Shown piece after piece: positions 1 to 9,231 of a DNA stretch of 39,082 nt. Positions within the stretch are counted from its first letter, which is position 1. The number at the start of each line of letters is the position of its first letter. The stretch spans positions 1 to 39,082 of the forward strand of contig LAEA01000092.1 in NCBI GenBank assembly GCA_000961745.1, written 5' to 3'. The translations under genes were made by a program, and so were the position numbers. The notes below the pieces were generated by a model that made no database searches, was not told where the DNA came from, and saw only the letters and a list, made by a program, of their open reading frames with translations. Origin of the DNA: Rhodospirillaceae bacterium BRH_c57 (lineage in GTDB: Bacteria; Pseudomonadota; Alphaproteobacteria; Rhodospirillales; Rhodospirillaceae).

Positions 1-1303
1 TCGGCACCCGCGCAATCCCCGCCGCGCCGTCCGTGGTCTGTGCCGGGGTGACGGCCCGGAACGCGCCGGCCCCGTCATCCCAGGCCAGCACCTGCCCGGC
101 CGTCGGCGTCAACGCAGGGTCCACGTCGGCCAAATGCCGCAGGGCCAGTGCATCGCCCGCCACGCGATAGCCGTCAGACAGGTCGAGCACGCCCAGGGCA
201 TACGTCATGACGCCGGGGCCACTAATCCACACCCAAGCCGCGTGAGCATCAACTTCCCCGGCCGCCGAGACCAGCGTCACGACCTGCTGCCCGTAGGACG
301 GACTCCAGCCCGGCCCGTAATACTGCCGGTCCACCACATCACCCGGAGGGGCAAAAACGAACGCCAAGTCGGGGACATGGTCGTTGACGTAATCCCCCAC
401 GTCGGCCGTGCGGTGACGCGTCACGGCCCACGCCCCGGCCGCCGTTGTAAAGACCGCCACCTCCCCGCCGTCCACGGTCCAGGATTTACCGTCCGACGCG
501 ACGGACAAGTCAAATCCCGTCAAGCAAAGCGCGGTTCCGGGGGGTACGGTCCCCGGTCCCGGCAGCGTGAGAGTCCCGGAACTGGCAAACAGCAGCGCCC
601 CGGCGTCGGCGGTTGTGGCGGTGTAGGGCAACGTCGGATACTCGACCCGGTCCCAGCCGCTGCCCGCACCACCACCGCCACCCGAGAACCGGACCACCCA
701 ACCCGTCACAGTGCCTGACCCGGTGCGTGGAGCGGCATCAACCACCAGCGCGCCGGCCCCGTCATAACTGATTATCGTCGCATCCATGCTGGCCGTCAGG
801 TTGATCGCTTCCAAGCGCACGCCCATGCCCGGCCCGAACGTCAGACCGCTCGGCACGGCCACGGTCTTTTGACCAGCCGTCACCGTCAGCGTGGACGGAG
901 ACAGCGCCCCCAGCCCGGCCAGCACGACCCACCGGCCAGCGGCGTAGTCGGTCCACCAGTCGGCCAAGGTCGCGGACGCGGAGACGTTGTGCGCGATCAC
1001 GCAACCCATGACCATGCCGGCCACGCTGGCAATATCGCCGGTCGCGTAGGTCGCACCGGGGGTCCAGTCGCCGCGCGCGTTTAGCCGGGCGCTCGGCAGG
1101 GAGACGGTGCCGAGGATGGTCCCCTCGGAACCCGTAAAGATCAAGCTGTTGCCCGACCGCGTGACCTCGGCCAGGGACTCGCCCTCGGCAGTGGCGGTCA
1201 CGACGGCCTCGAGGGCGGCCTTGAGCGCGAGGAAATTGGCGTCCATTTCGGCATGCGTGAGGGCCGCGCCTTTGCCGGCGCGCGTGATGATGGTCACGGT
1301 CAT
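1..1303 (-). CDS. Tail fibre / host-specificity protein (C-terminus off the left edge)
   Basis: An open frame runs from an ATG at 1303 to the left edge (at least 433 residues, no stop). It begins with the LTHAEMDANF-type motif (residues 15-24) common at the N-terminus of phage tail fibres, followed by a short coiled-coil-like segment. The rest is rich in Gly, Ala, Thr and Val, as in beta-structured fibre shafts, with a Gly run near residues 200-205. The start overlaps the stop of the upstream propeller gene as ATGA and has an AGAAGGA ribosome site about 10 bases away. It is the last visible gene of the leftward late operon, where receptor-binding fibres normally lie. The family call rests on the N-terminal motif, position and composition. 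The receptor-binding tip is outside the window. Confidence 0.75.
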   Translation of the reverse strand, partial: MTVTIITRAGKGAALTHAEMDANFLALKAALEAVVTATAEGESLAEVTRSGNSLIFTGSEGTILGTVSLPSARLNARGDWTPGATYATGDIASVAGMVMGCVIAHNVSASATLADWWTDYAAGRWVVLAGLGALSPSTLTVTAGQKTVAVPSGLTFGPGMGVRLEAINLTASMDATIISYDGAGALVVDAAPRTGSGTVTGWVVRFSGGGGGAGSGWDRVEYPTLPYTATTADAGALLFASSGTLTLPGPGTVPPGTALCLTGFDLSVASDGKSWTVDGGEVAVFTTAAGAWAVTRHRTADVGDYVNDHVPDLAFVFAPPGDVVDRQYYGPGWSPSYGQQVVTLVSAAGEVDAHAAWVWISGPGVMTYALGVLDLSDGYRVAGDALALRHLADVDPALTPTAGQVLAWDDGAGAFRAVTPAQTTDGAAGIARVP

Positions 1304-2445
1304 GGTGCAGGTGTCCTTCTCTTAAGGGCGAGAACGTGTGTATCGCCGGCCGCCATACCACTGAATCCCGCGCCAACTAAAATTGGCGTTGAACTACTGT
1401 CAGTTCCGCCATACCCAAGAGCTCCATACGCATTGAGTCCCCATGTGTACAGACGACCATCTTCACGAAGCGCGACCGAATACCTATCGCCGGCTGAGGC
1501 ACGCATCCACCCGGATCCGATAAGCGTCGGGGTGTTTCGGTCAATTGTGTCGCCCGTCCCCAGTTGTCCGACGTTATTATGACCCCATGCGTAAAGGTCC
1601 CCGTCTGTAGTGACACCGAGCGAGTGCGCGCGCGAACCAACCACCCCCCCCAGCAGTGCAAAAGATCCGCAGTTTGCCGCAGAAACATTACTCCACAGTA
1701 GGCCCGGAACCGGAGTTGGTGTATTGCGCAATACATCATCACCAAGACCCAACTGCCCCTGATGATTGGCACCCCATGCGTAGAGTTCGCCGTCCATGGT
1801 GATGCCGAGGGAGTGGTCACCCCCGGCCGCCACGTGCGCCATCGGCGGGGTTGAGATTAACCTCGGCGGTAACGAGAAGCCTGTCAAAGGGCCATGTTCC
1901 CCAGTCCCAAGCTTTCCGAAGGTGTTGTCACCCCACACATAAACCTGACCCGCGTCATTTATGGCGAGATAGTGCCAGCCATGGTCTCGGCCGGGCCCTG
2001 TGTATGTGCTGAACCCGCCAGCGGCCACGAACTTCCAGGCGCCCGCAGCAGCAAGGGTGGGGTTGTATGGCGCGGGGCTGGTATTGGTGACACCACCCGT
2101 CCACCAATAAAGCCCACCATCCTTGGAGATTCCCGCCGACTGCTCTCCACCGGCGGCAATCATGGACCATTTTTTGCTGCCGATTATCGTCGGTAGAGAG
2201 GGTCTCACGTACCCCCAACCATACAGCGACCCGTCGCTGGCGATACCTATGGAGTGCCACTTACCAGCAGCCACCGACCTCCAGGACAGTCCATCAACAT
2301 GGACCGGACTGTATTTGTCCGCAGTGGTGCCTAATCCTAATTGCCCATACGCGTTCCCGCCCCACGCCCACAACTCTCCCCGCCTCCACCCCACATTTCC
2401 AATCCGCTGAAACGGGTCCAGGCGCACCGGCACGAAATCAGCCAT
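1300..2445 (-). CDS. RCC1-like seven-bladed beta-propeller protein in the tail operon
   Basis: The 381-residue protein carries seven repeats of the RCC1 type, recognised by units such as ELWAWGGNAYGQLGLG, VYVWGDNTFGKLG, ELYAWGANHQGQLG, DLYAWGHNNVGQLG and LYTWGLNAYGALG. These alternate with AAG..HS.(G/A) strands, so the whole chain should fold as one propeller. The start chosen is ATG 2445, which has GGAG eight bases upstream and overlaps the previous gene by eight bases. An in-frame ATG at 2475 is less likely. The stop overlaps the fibre start (ATGA), so the two are probably co-translated. The DNA is visibly less GC-rich than its neighbours, hinting at recent acquisition. A role in receptor binding or as a tail decoration is inferred only from position. 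Confidence 0.85.
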   Translation of the reverse strand: MADFVPVRLDPFQRIGNVGWRRGELWAWGGNAYGQLGLGTTADKYSPVHVDGLSWRSVAAGKWHSIGIASDGSLYGWGYVRPSLPTIIGSKKWSMIAAGGEQSAGISKDGGLYWWTGGVTNTSPAPYNPTLAAAGAWKFVAAGGFSTYTGPGRDHGWHYLAINDAGQVYVWGDNTFGKLGTGEHGPLTGFSLPPRLISTPPMAHVAAGGDHSLGITMDGELYAWGANHQGQLGLGDDVLRNTPTPVPGLLWSNVSAANCGSFALLGGVVGSRAHSLGVTTDGDLYAWGHNNVGQLGTGDTIDRNTPTLIGSGWMRASAGDRYSVALREDGRLYTWGLNAYGALGYGGTDSSSTPILVGAGFSGMAAGDTHVLALKRRTPAP

Positions 2446-2803
2446 GGGACAGTCTCCATTCCACCTGTTCACCACCCGGCCCGCGCATCAACAGCGTCTC
2501 GACCCGCTCAACGTCCACGTACTGCTCGGGATCCTCGGGGTTTTCCACCCGCACAGTCGAGGTTGTGCGGGCGATTTCAGTCCACACGGCCGGGCCTGCG
2601 GGGGGCGGGTCGTCGTCTTCTTCTCCGATCGGCGGCGGCCCGTATTCTCTTCGCGGCGGGGCCGGAACACCGGCCCGCCAGCCCGTTGCTGTGGAGACGG
2701 GGTCCGTGCGTCGGTTCGGCAGATCTGGCGACGTGTACCCCGCCGGCCTGTCGCGCACCGTGGCCGCACGGACGCCCGCAACATCACGCTCCTGGGTCGT
2801 CAT
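2438..2803 (-). CDS. Small acidic/proline-rich tail-operon protein, unknown function
   Basis: The protein is 121 residues. A Pro/Arg-rich N-terminal half leads to an acidic patch with EEDDD near residue 60. The C-terminal segment (residues 72-118) looks folded, with alternating hydrophobic residues. The start codon overlaps the stop of the upstream hub-like gene by one base (TGATG), and its end overlaps the propeller gene. The gene therefore belongs to the coupled tail block between the hub-like and propeller proteins. I do not recognise the family. A small tail-tip or linker protein is possible, but nothing in the sequence shows it. Confidence 0.65.
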   Translation of the reverse strand: MTTQERDVAGVRAATVRDRPAGYTSPDLPNRRTDPVSTATGWRAGVPAPPRREYGPPPIGEEDDDPPPAGPAVWTEIARTTSTVRVENPEDPEQYVDVERVETLLMRGPGGEQVEWRLSHG

Positions 2804-4692
2804 CAGGTAGCCTCCGCTGCTAGATCAATGCCGCCTTGGATACCGACCGGGGAGAGTAGTGACGCGGTGATCGTGTGCTCAATCGTATCCGGGGCCAGCG
2901 GCTGGAGCGTCAGTTCGACCTTGGTCAAAACCGGGTCGTCGCCGCGCCAGATTGGGAGGAAATTGGTCGTGTAGTCCGGCCTGAGGTAGGCAAGCTGCTC
3001 GTCCGTCTGCATGGTGACAGACGATGACACCACAAAGCTGTCGGCCGTGATTCCAGTCAGGCCCAGCAGCCCCGGCGGAATCTGGTCTGACCAATCTGCG
3101 AGGATCACGGGCGCCTCCAGGCCGAACCACAGCGGGGCACCGGGCGCCCAAATGTAGCCTGGGGTGACGTACCCGGTTGCCACATAGCCATTATCCTCTG
3201 TCGGCGGCTCCGGCAGTGTTGGGGCAATACCGACAGAGACGCCCAGGACGACGCGTATTTCCTCCGCACCATTGCCTTTGACAATCTCCAGGTCGATCAC
3301 TTTGCCCGTCGCCTGCCCCCCAGGTAGCCGGGGCGAGGTGATGGTGACCGCCTTTGCGGTAGTCAGCGCGAGGCCGGCACGAGGCAGGCCCGGCAGTCTG
3401 AACGACACCTCGATACATCTTTGCGATGCAATAATGCGGGTGGCCGCGATCTGAAAAGCGTGGGCCGCCGCCTGCTTGCCCCGGTCGGTGAGAAAAAAAC
3501 TGCCGCGCATCGGGTCGCCAATGGGTGGGATGGGATCATCGCTAGGGGTGACGATACCCGGCCCAAACACAACCGACGCAGCCCCTTGAACGGCCGGGGC
3601 GTCGTCGGTTCCTCCCGCGATGTCGGGGAGCCTGACGGAAAGCTCCTCTGCCTCTGGCGATATCTGCCCCACGTCCTGCGCCAAGCCTTCGACGCGGCAA
3701 ACTACCCGCTCGACGCGCCGACCTGAGAACGACCAGGACACAGACATCTCCGGCCGGTACGCCTGCAATAGCATGACGGCGGACGGCCCGGAGACAGACC
3801 GCGACCCTGACGACCCAGCAGACAGCGGGCGCCAAAGGGAATACCAGGGGATCAGGCTGTACGGCTTGACGACCTTTGTTGCCAGAGAGCCAATCTCCGA
3901 GGATTTCGGAATATAGCCGGGGTACTGCGGTATGAGGTTGGTGCTCTGGACGACATACCCGCCCTCCAGGTCCTCACCCTCGCGCCACCAGCGCGTGGCA
4001 AAGTGCGACGGAGGCGAGGCGGTCTTGATCGTCGGCCCGTGAGTGCGGCGCAGATATTCGCCCAGGTCGATTGTCCCGTTTCCGCGCTGCGTCCACTGCG
4101 CCTCTACGGTCACGTCAACGTGCGGGATGGGGGCGCCCGTCGCCACATACTCGACAGAGTCCCCGTCAATCAGGGCCTGATCCAGCAGCACCGGGGGATC
4201 GCCGTCTCCGCTGATAATGTGGGTGGTTGTAATCGCCCCGGTGGTTTGGTCCACATACAGGGCGCGCGGCCAGCCGTCCAAGACCTCCACAGGGTCGGCG
4301 TCGTTTTCGACGTCGTGGTACAGAGGGTCGTAGCCGGGAGCAACCTTGAGCGGCGCCAATGCTTCGGTGATGGCGGCTCTGGTATCAACGGGACGGCAGT
4401 CCAGTTCCAGATCCGCGAAGTACCCGCCGGATGAGGCCGGGCCCGCGATGACGCGACCGTAGAACCGGGGAACCGGGGGGCCGTCGTCGTCAGGCACCGC
4501 GACAATCCACGCATAGGACGGCTGGCCAGGGGCGAGCAGTCCAGCGGATGGGCGCTCCAGCGTGACATAGGCTGCGCCCTCATGCCCCTCGGACTGGACA
4601 ATGCGGATTGCCCGCACGCCCTCGCCGGGCAACAGGGCATCCGACCAGGGCGTGCCGGCGGCAACCCATACGACATGGACCGGAGTCGGCAT
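2803..4692 (-). CDS. Putative tail hub / baseplate-like protein
   Basis: This 629-residue protein lies three genes from the fibre and two genes downstream of the tape measure, the position of lambda J-type or gpD-type hub proteins. The start at ATG 4692 is preceded by GGAGG seven bases away and overlaps the upstream stop as TGATG. A GTG/ATG extension to 4737 has no such support. The N-terminal part has beta-strand patterns ending in RFYGRVIAGP (about residues 77-86), resembling the first domain of hub proteins that carry a position-dependent beta-barrel. The C-terminal part is mixed beta. Without a structure comparison this is a positional call. It could be a separate tail-tip protein. Confidence 0.6.
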   Translation of the reverse strand: MPTPVHVVWVAAGTPWSDALLPGEGVRAIRIVQSEGHEGAAYVTLERPSAGLLAPGQPSYAWIVAVPDDDGPPVPRFYGRVIAGPASSGGYFADLELDCRPVDTRAAITEALAPLKVAPGYDPLYHDVENDADPVEVLDGWPRALYVDQTTGAITTTHIISGDGDPPVLLDQALIDGDSVEYVATGAPIPHVDVTVEAQWTQRGNGTIDLGEYLRRTHGPTIKTASPPSHFATRWWREGEDLEGGYVVQSTNLIPQYPGYIPKSSEIGSLATKVVKPYSLIPWYSLWRPLSAGSSGSRSVSGPSAVMLLQAYRPEMSVSWSFSGRRVERVVCRVEGLAQDVGQISPEAEELSVRLPDIAGGTDDAPAVQGAASVVFGPGIVTPSDDPIPPIGDPMRGSFFLTDRGKQAAAHAFQIAATRIIASQRCIEVSFRLPGLPRAGLALTTAKAVTITSPRLPGGQATGKVIDLEIVKGNGAEEIRVVLGVSVGIAPTLPEPPTEDNGYVATGYVTPGYIWAPGAPLWFGLEAPVILADWSDQIPPGLLGLTGITADSFVVSSSVTMQTDEQLAYLRPDYTTNFLPIWRGDDPVLTKVELTLQPLAPDTIEHTITASLLSPVGIQGGIDLAAEAT

Positions 4693-5135
4693 CAGATTTC
4701 CTCCAACCAGGCTTCCCAATCCATGTCCGCGCGCCACTCCGCAAACGCCTGATTCCAGCGGATAAGGCGCATGTCCAGCACTGGCCGGTACGCGATCAAG
4801 CCCTCTTGCACGGTGCGCGTGGAGCCGGCCACGGCGGGCCGTTCAGGGGTGCCGGCCGTGAATAACTCGATAGCGCACCCGACGCGCACCGGCAGGCCCG
4901 GCCACACGCCGCCAAGCGACGGTGGGCGAGTGATCGAGCACGACAGGCGAAGGGAGTATTTGCGGTACCTTGTGACGTGCCGGAGCGCGTGCAGGGTGTC
5001 GCGGTAAGGCTCCCCTCCGGCGTCCACCGGGGTGAGTTCGTGACTCACCCCGATGGCGCTGTACGGCGGGAATACGATGCCGGCGCTTCCGGTAAAGCCG
5101 GGAATCGGCTCGATGGTCAGGAGACTTTCCGTCAT
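4692..5135 (-). CDS. Minor tail protein of unknown family
   Basis: The 147-residue protein is encoded directly after the tape measure gene, with an ATGA overlap (ATG at 5135), and before the hub-like gene with a TGATG overlap. In lambda-like phages this slot is filled by small distal tail proteins (M/L type). The sequence is beta-rich, with two Trp-containing segments at the C-terminus (RADMDWEAWLEE). It has no signal peptide, membrane helix or cysteine cluster. I do not recognise a specific family. A distal tail role is inferred from order alone. Confidence 0.65.
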   Translation of the reverse strand: MTESLLTIEPIPGFTGSAGIVFPPYSAIGVSHELTPVDAGGEPYRDTLHALRHVTRYRKYSLRLSCSITRPPSLGGVWPGLPVRVGCAIELFTAGTPERPAVAGSTRTVQEGLIAYRPVLDMRLIRWNQAFAEWRADMDWEAWLEEI

Positions 5136-8100
5136 CCCCGCGTCCTCCCTGCGCCGTAGTGTCGAGGCTGCCGCCCCAGGCCGCCTGTCAATCGCTCAAG
5201 GCGCTGCGCCTCCGGTTCGGCCGCCGTCACCTGATAGGACTCGCCGCCGATGTTGAGCGTGATCGGACGGCCACCGCCACCCATGCCTGCGAAGTCCGGC
5301 ATGGGTCCCATACTCGGCATCGGCAGGCCCGACACCAGCCGGTCGCCAAGACCGGAAATCAGGCCGCCGGTTGCGAACTTGGGCAGCCGCATGGCGTTGA
5401 GGCGCTGGAGAAAGTTGACGCCGTACTCGCGCACTGCCCGCGCCTTGACGACAAATTCCCCATTGGACAGCCGCGCAAGGATGCTGTCCGAGGTGCCCGT
5501 GCCGGGGCCGGTGATTTGGCCGCCGCCCTTATAGCCAGGCGCGCTGGCTGCACTGCTACCACCGCCACCGGCGCCGGCCGACGCCATGGCCTTCCCAGCC
5601 TTGGCCGCCGACGCCGCCAGCGTGTTGAATGCCGCAGCCGTCGCCAGGGCGCCACCCTTGGCCGCCTCCATGCCCTGCCGGATGGCGTCGAGGCCGGTGA
5701 TAGCCTGCGACACGTCCAGCACCACACGCATGGCCGCCAGGGACGCTTCGGCCGCCTTGATCTGCGCTACCTGGGCCTGGACGATGGCAAGCTGAGACTG
5801 CGCCGCCGCCGCCTGCTTGCCGGCCGCATCAGCCGCCTTCGTCTCGGCCGCGATGATGCCGTCTGCGGCTTCTTGGATCAGGCCCTTGGCAAACTCTGCC
5901 GTCTGCTGCGCAACTGCGATAGCCCGCTTTGACGCGCCGCCGGAACGGGCGTTCTCGATGGCGTCGGATGCGATTTCCTCGGCCAGGACCTGGGCCTTCT
6001 CATACTCGCCAGCGGCAAGCAGCGCGGACGCCTCGGCCTTCTTGTTTTGGATATCGGCTTCACGGGCCTGATATTGCTTCTTGGGCGATAGGCCTTCGAT
6101 CTCCAGGTCACGCAACGAACTGTCGATGGCCGCGATCCGGTCCTTGGCGTCCTGCGCCGCCGCAACCGCCGCATCCCGCCCGCGCTTTTCCTCGGCAATC
6201 AGGCGGTCCACGGACGCCGACAGCGCCGCTTCCCGCTCGGCATTGATCTTGCCCATGTCGGCCAGCATGTCGCGTTGCAGGCTGGTCGTATCCTGCCCGG
6301 CCTGCTCGGCAAGGCGGATGGCCGTCGAGTAGTAGGACCGCACCGCCTGGCCGGACTGCCGCGCCCATAGACCGATGGCCGCCGCCTTGTCACGCTCGGC
6401 CTTCTTGACGGTGTCTGCCTCGGCGCGGATGCGGTCGGCCTGGGATTGCTCCTTGCCCGCCTCGCGTTGCGCCTCTGTGGTCCTGTCGATGGCCGCAAGC
6501 TGCGCGGCAAGGGCTTCGTCGGACACTTCCCGCAGACCGGTGTACGCGTCCTTCATCGAGCCAATGGCTTTTTCGACAGCGGCCCCGGCGTTCTTCGCGG
6601 CATCGGCCTGAAGCGCGAGGTTGCGAAGGGTGGCTTCCTCCTGCTCGGTCAACTCCTCACCGATGGCGACCAGCTTTTCGCGGGCGTCGGTGACGGCCTT
6701 ATCTACAGCCTCGATCTTCCGCCGCTCGTCGGTAGAGGCGCGGGATAGGGTGATCTCCTTCTCAAGCGCGCCCTGCACTTCGGCCAGGGCATTTGCGCGC
6801 CGCTGGGTCGCGGCGGCGGCTTCGACGGCGGCCTCTTGGGCAGCGGCCGAGACGGTCTTGATGCTGTCCGCAGCCGCGTCGGCGGCCTCAGTGGCACCCT
6901 CGACGGACTCGTCAACAGTCAAGCCGATGGCCCGCTTGAGGTCGTCCCAATCGACCACGAGGGCGGCAACAACCGCGCCCAACAGGACGATTCCGCCGAT
7001 GATGAGGCCAACAGGGTTGGCGTACATGGCGATATTGACGGCCGCCACAGCAGCGCGCAACGCAACCAGGCGAGCGGACAGTGCGATTGCGCCCGCCTTC
7101 AAGGTGGTAAACCCGGTGACGGCAAAGGCAACACCCTTGGACATGAGGCCAAGGGCGATCAGGAACGGACCAATGGTGGCGGCCAGGGCGGCAAGGCCGC
7201 TGGCAACCGCCATGACGACCAGCGGCGCATCGGCCATCCAGCGGACAAACTCCGTGACCGCGATAGTCACGACCGTGAACGCCCCCAGCAGGCCGCTATC
7301 ACCAATAGCGATCATCAGGTCGCCCATTGCGGATAGCAGGCCCAGCACGCCAGCTTTGGCGCCACGATTCATCTTTTCGGCCATCGTCTCGGTGGCGCCA
7401 TCGACCGCCAACAGCCCTTGCTCCATATCAGCCAGGGCCTTGGAGCCGCCGCCAATCAGGGCGATCATCTTTCGCCCTGCTTCTTCGCCGAAGATCTTCA
7501 GCGCGGCAGCGGCATCAACGCCTCCATCGGTCAGCTTTTGCAGAATCTCGGACATGGGCAACAGATTGCCGTCAACGCCCCGAAGGTCGCTGATCTTGAG
7601 ACCAAGCTCCGCAAGTCCGTCGCGGACCTCCTTGGTCGGCTTAAGTAGGCGAGACAGCCCCCCCGCGAAAGCGGTGGACGCGACTTCGCCGACGATGCCG
7701 TTATTGGCGAACACGGCCAGGGTGGCTACGGTGCTTTCCAGGCTGTAACCAACGGCAGCGGCGGCTGGGCCAGCATCGCGCATTGCCGCAGCAAGGTCTT
7801 TGATGTCGGCGCTAGAATCGACGGCAGCCTGGGCGAGAACATCGTTGACGCGGCCAAGATCGTCCACGCCAAGCCGGAAGCCAGCGATGATTTTGGTGGA
7901 GATTTCCGCCGCCTCGGCAAGCTGCAATTCACCAGCAGCCGCAAGCTGGAGCGTCTTGGGCAGCGCACTCAGGGCTTGATCCACGGTCAGGCCGGCCGCA
8001 CCCAACAGGGTGAATGCGTCTGCCGCCTGGGTCGCGGTAAACTTCGTGCTAGCACCCAGGTCCTTGACGGTGTCGCGGATCTGCGCAAACTGCGCTTCGG

Positions 8101-9139
8101 TCGGGTTGACGATTGCATTAATGCGGTTCATCGCCGTTTCGAAGTCGGCAGCAGTCTTGAGGGTGAAGCCGCCGGCCGCGACGATGGGCGCGGTCACGCC
8201 AAGGGACATGGACTGCCCGATGCGTGTGAACGATTCTCCGATCTTGGCCGCACTCGCCTGGATGCGCTCCAGACGGCTCGGGATGGCGGCAAGCCGACCA
8301 TCCAGGCGGCCGACCTCGGCGTCCATCTTCTTCCACGCCGCCATAAGCTGCTCAGCCGTCGCTTCGCCGCTGTCGCGGATGCGCTCATAGGCTTCGATGT
8401 AGGCCGCACGCTGCGCCTGAACTTGCTTGGTGCTGGTGACGCCAAGAGTCCGGTACGCCTCCGCCGTGTCCGCTGCGGCCTTCTCGGCCTCAGCGGCAGC
8501 CTTAGCGGCCTCATCGACAACGCCCTGCGTATCGATCTCAATATCCAGGCGATTAACCGCTTCGGACATCTTCTGCCACGCCGCATAGACTTGCCCGGCG
8601 GTGGCGTTGGCATCGGCCTTGATTCGCTCGTAGGCCTCGATATAGGCGCGCTTTTGGTCCTCAGCCGACGCAACAGACGTGATGTCGAGCTTCTGGTACG
8701 CCGCCGCCGTGGCTTCGGCAGCCTTCTCCGCAGCGTCGGATATTCCCTGAGTATCGATCTCGATATCAAGGCGGCTGACGGCCTGAGACATCTTCTGCCA
8801 CGCGGCGTAAATTTGCCCGGCGGTGGCCGTGCCGCTGTCGCGGATCTTCTCGTATGCGGAAACGTAGGCCGCGCGCTGCTCCGCCGCCGACTTGGAGGAC
8901 GTGACGCCCAGCTTCTTATAGGCGCCCTCCAACTCGGCAGCCTCGACCGCCGCCTTGGCCTGGGCGTCCATCTGAGCGCGCAGGGCCTGCGAGGCGACTG
9001 ATGCAGCGGCACCGAACTTGCCCACAGCCTTCTGAATGTCCTCAAACGCCTTGCGACCAGACGCACCGATCTTCTGGAGCGAGGCGGCCACGTCATCGCC
9101 GCCGGCAATGGACGTTTTCAGCAGGAAGTCGCGGGACAT
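5132..9139 (-). CDS. Tail tape measure protein (TP901-like core)
   Basis: The 1335-residue protein sets tail length and helps DNA eject. Residues 70-285 hold three tandem modules of roughly 74-81 residues. Each starts near LGVT or LDIT and contains AYxxAYExIxxxxxATAxQxxAAWxKM. A TP901-type core follows (FETAMNRINAIV, GASTKFTATQAADA, AAxxDSSADIKDLA). A hydrophobic region with several predicted membrane-spanning stretches (about 640-790) and long Ala/Glu coiled coils come next. The Gly-rich C-terminus includes LARLSNGEFVVKARAVREYG, typical of tape measure ends. The start at ATG 9139 has GAAGGAG eight bases upstream. An upstream extension to 9214 is unlikely. Unlike in lambda, it does not directly follow the G/T chaperone genes: a 3.4 kb regulatory island lies between them. 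Confidence 0.93.
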   Translation of the reverse strand: MSRDFLLKTSIAGGDDVAASLQKIGASGRKAFEDIQKAVGKFGAAASVASQALRAQMDAQAKAAVEAAELEGAYKKLGVTSSKSAAEQRAAYVSAYEKIRDSGTATAGQIYAAWQKMSQAVSRLDIEIDTQGISDAAEKAAEATAAAYQKLDITSVASAEDQKRAYIEAYERIKADANATAGQVYAAWQKMSEAVNRLDIEIDTQGVVDEAAKAAAEAEKAAADTAEAYRTLGVTSTKQVQAQRAAYIEAYERIRDSGEATAEQLMAAWKKMDAEVGRLDGRLAAIPSRLERIQASAAKIGESFTRIGQSMSLGVTAPIVAAGGFTLKTAADFETAMNRINAIVNPTEAQFAQIRDTVKDLGASTKFTATQAADAFTLLGAAGLTVDQALSALPKTLQLAAAGELQLAEAAEISTKIIAGFRLGVDDLGRVNDVLAQAAVDSSADIKDLAAAMRDAGPAAAAVGYSLESTVATLAVFANNGIVGEVASTAFAGGLSRLLKPTKEVRDGLAELGLKISDLRGVDGNLLPMSEILQKLTDGGVDAAAALKIFGEEAGRKMIALIGGGSKALADMEQGLLAVDGATETMAEKMNRGAKAGVLGLLSAMGDLMIAIGDSGLLGAFTVVTIAVTEFVRWMADAPLVVMAVASGLAALAATIGPFLIALGLMSKGVAFAVTGFTTLKAGAIALSARLVALRAAVAAVNIAMYANPVGLIIGGIVLLGAVVAALVVDWDDLKRAIGLTVDESVEGATEAADAAADSIKTVSAAAQEAAVEAAAATQRRANALAEVQGALEKEITLSRASTDERRKIEAVDKAVTDAREKLVAIGEELTEQEEATLRNLALQADAAKNAGAAVEKAIGSMKDAYTGLREVSDEALAAQLAAIDRTTEAQREAGKEQSQADRIRAEADTVKKAERDKAAAIGLWARQSGQAVRSYYSTAIRLAEQAGQDTTSLQRDMLADMGKINAEREAALSASVDRLIAEEKRGRDAAVAAAQDAKDRIAAIDSSLRDLEIEGLSPKKQYQAREADIQNKKAEASALLAAGEYEKAQVLAEEIASDAIENARSGGASKRAIAVAQQTAEFAKGLIQEAADGIIAAETKAADAAGKQAAAAQSQLAIVQAQVAQIKAAEASLAAMRVVLDVSQAITGLDAIRQGMEAAKGGALATAAAFNTLAASAAKAGKAMASAGAGGGGSSAASAPGYKGGGQITGPGTGTSDSILARLSNGEFVVKARAVREYGVNFLQRLNAMRLPKFATGGLISGLGDRLVSGLPMPSMGPMPDFAGMGGGGRPITLNIGGESYQVTAAEPEAQRLERLTGGLGRQPRHYGAGRTRG

Positions 9140-9161
9140 GGTCAAAACTCCTTCGCCCCGC

Positions 9162-9203
9162 TGCCACTGGACAGCGAGGGGTAGGCGCGCCACCATGCGT
9201 GGC
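9162..9203. promoter_or_regulatory. GCCAC/GTGGC half-sites in the tape-measure leader
   Basis: A TGCCAC lies at 9162-9167 and an inverted pair GCCAC-N5-GTGGC at 9189-9203, extended by flanking GCGC arms. The core matches the half-sites between the divergent ribbon-helix-helix genes at 12013-12050. The site lies between the tape measure start and the start of the plus-strand membrane gene at 9232, so an RHH protein bound here could affect either. Short GC-rich words are easily found by chance in this DNA, so the assignment is tentative. Confidence 0.3.
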
Positions 9204-9231
9204 TGCGCGATCAAGAAGAGGGGGATTAGCT

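Noticed and set aside
762-1376. A 204-residue minus-strand frame
   Set aside because: It is a wrong-frame reading of the tail fibre gene, with Arg/Gly/His-rich composition. The fibre frame has a ribosome site, a family motif and coupling.
6621-7748. A 375-residue open frame on plus inside the tape measure gene
   Set aside because: It is antisense to a well-supported gene. GC-rich codon bias keeps the opposite strand open, and the composition (Ala/Ser/Arg) is that of a mirror frame.
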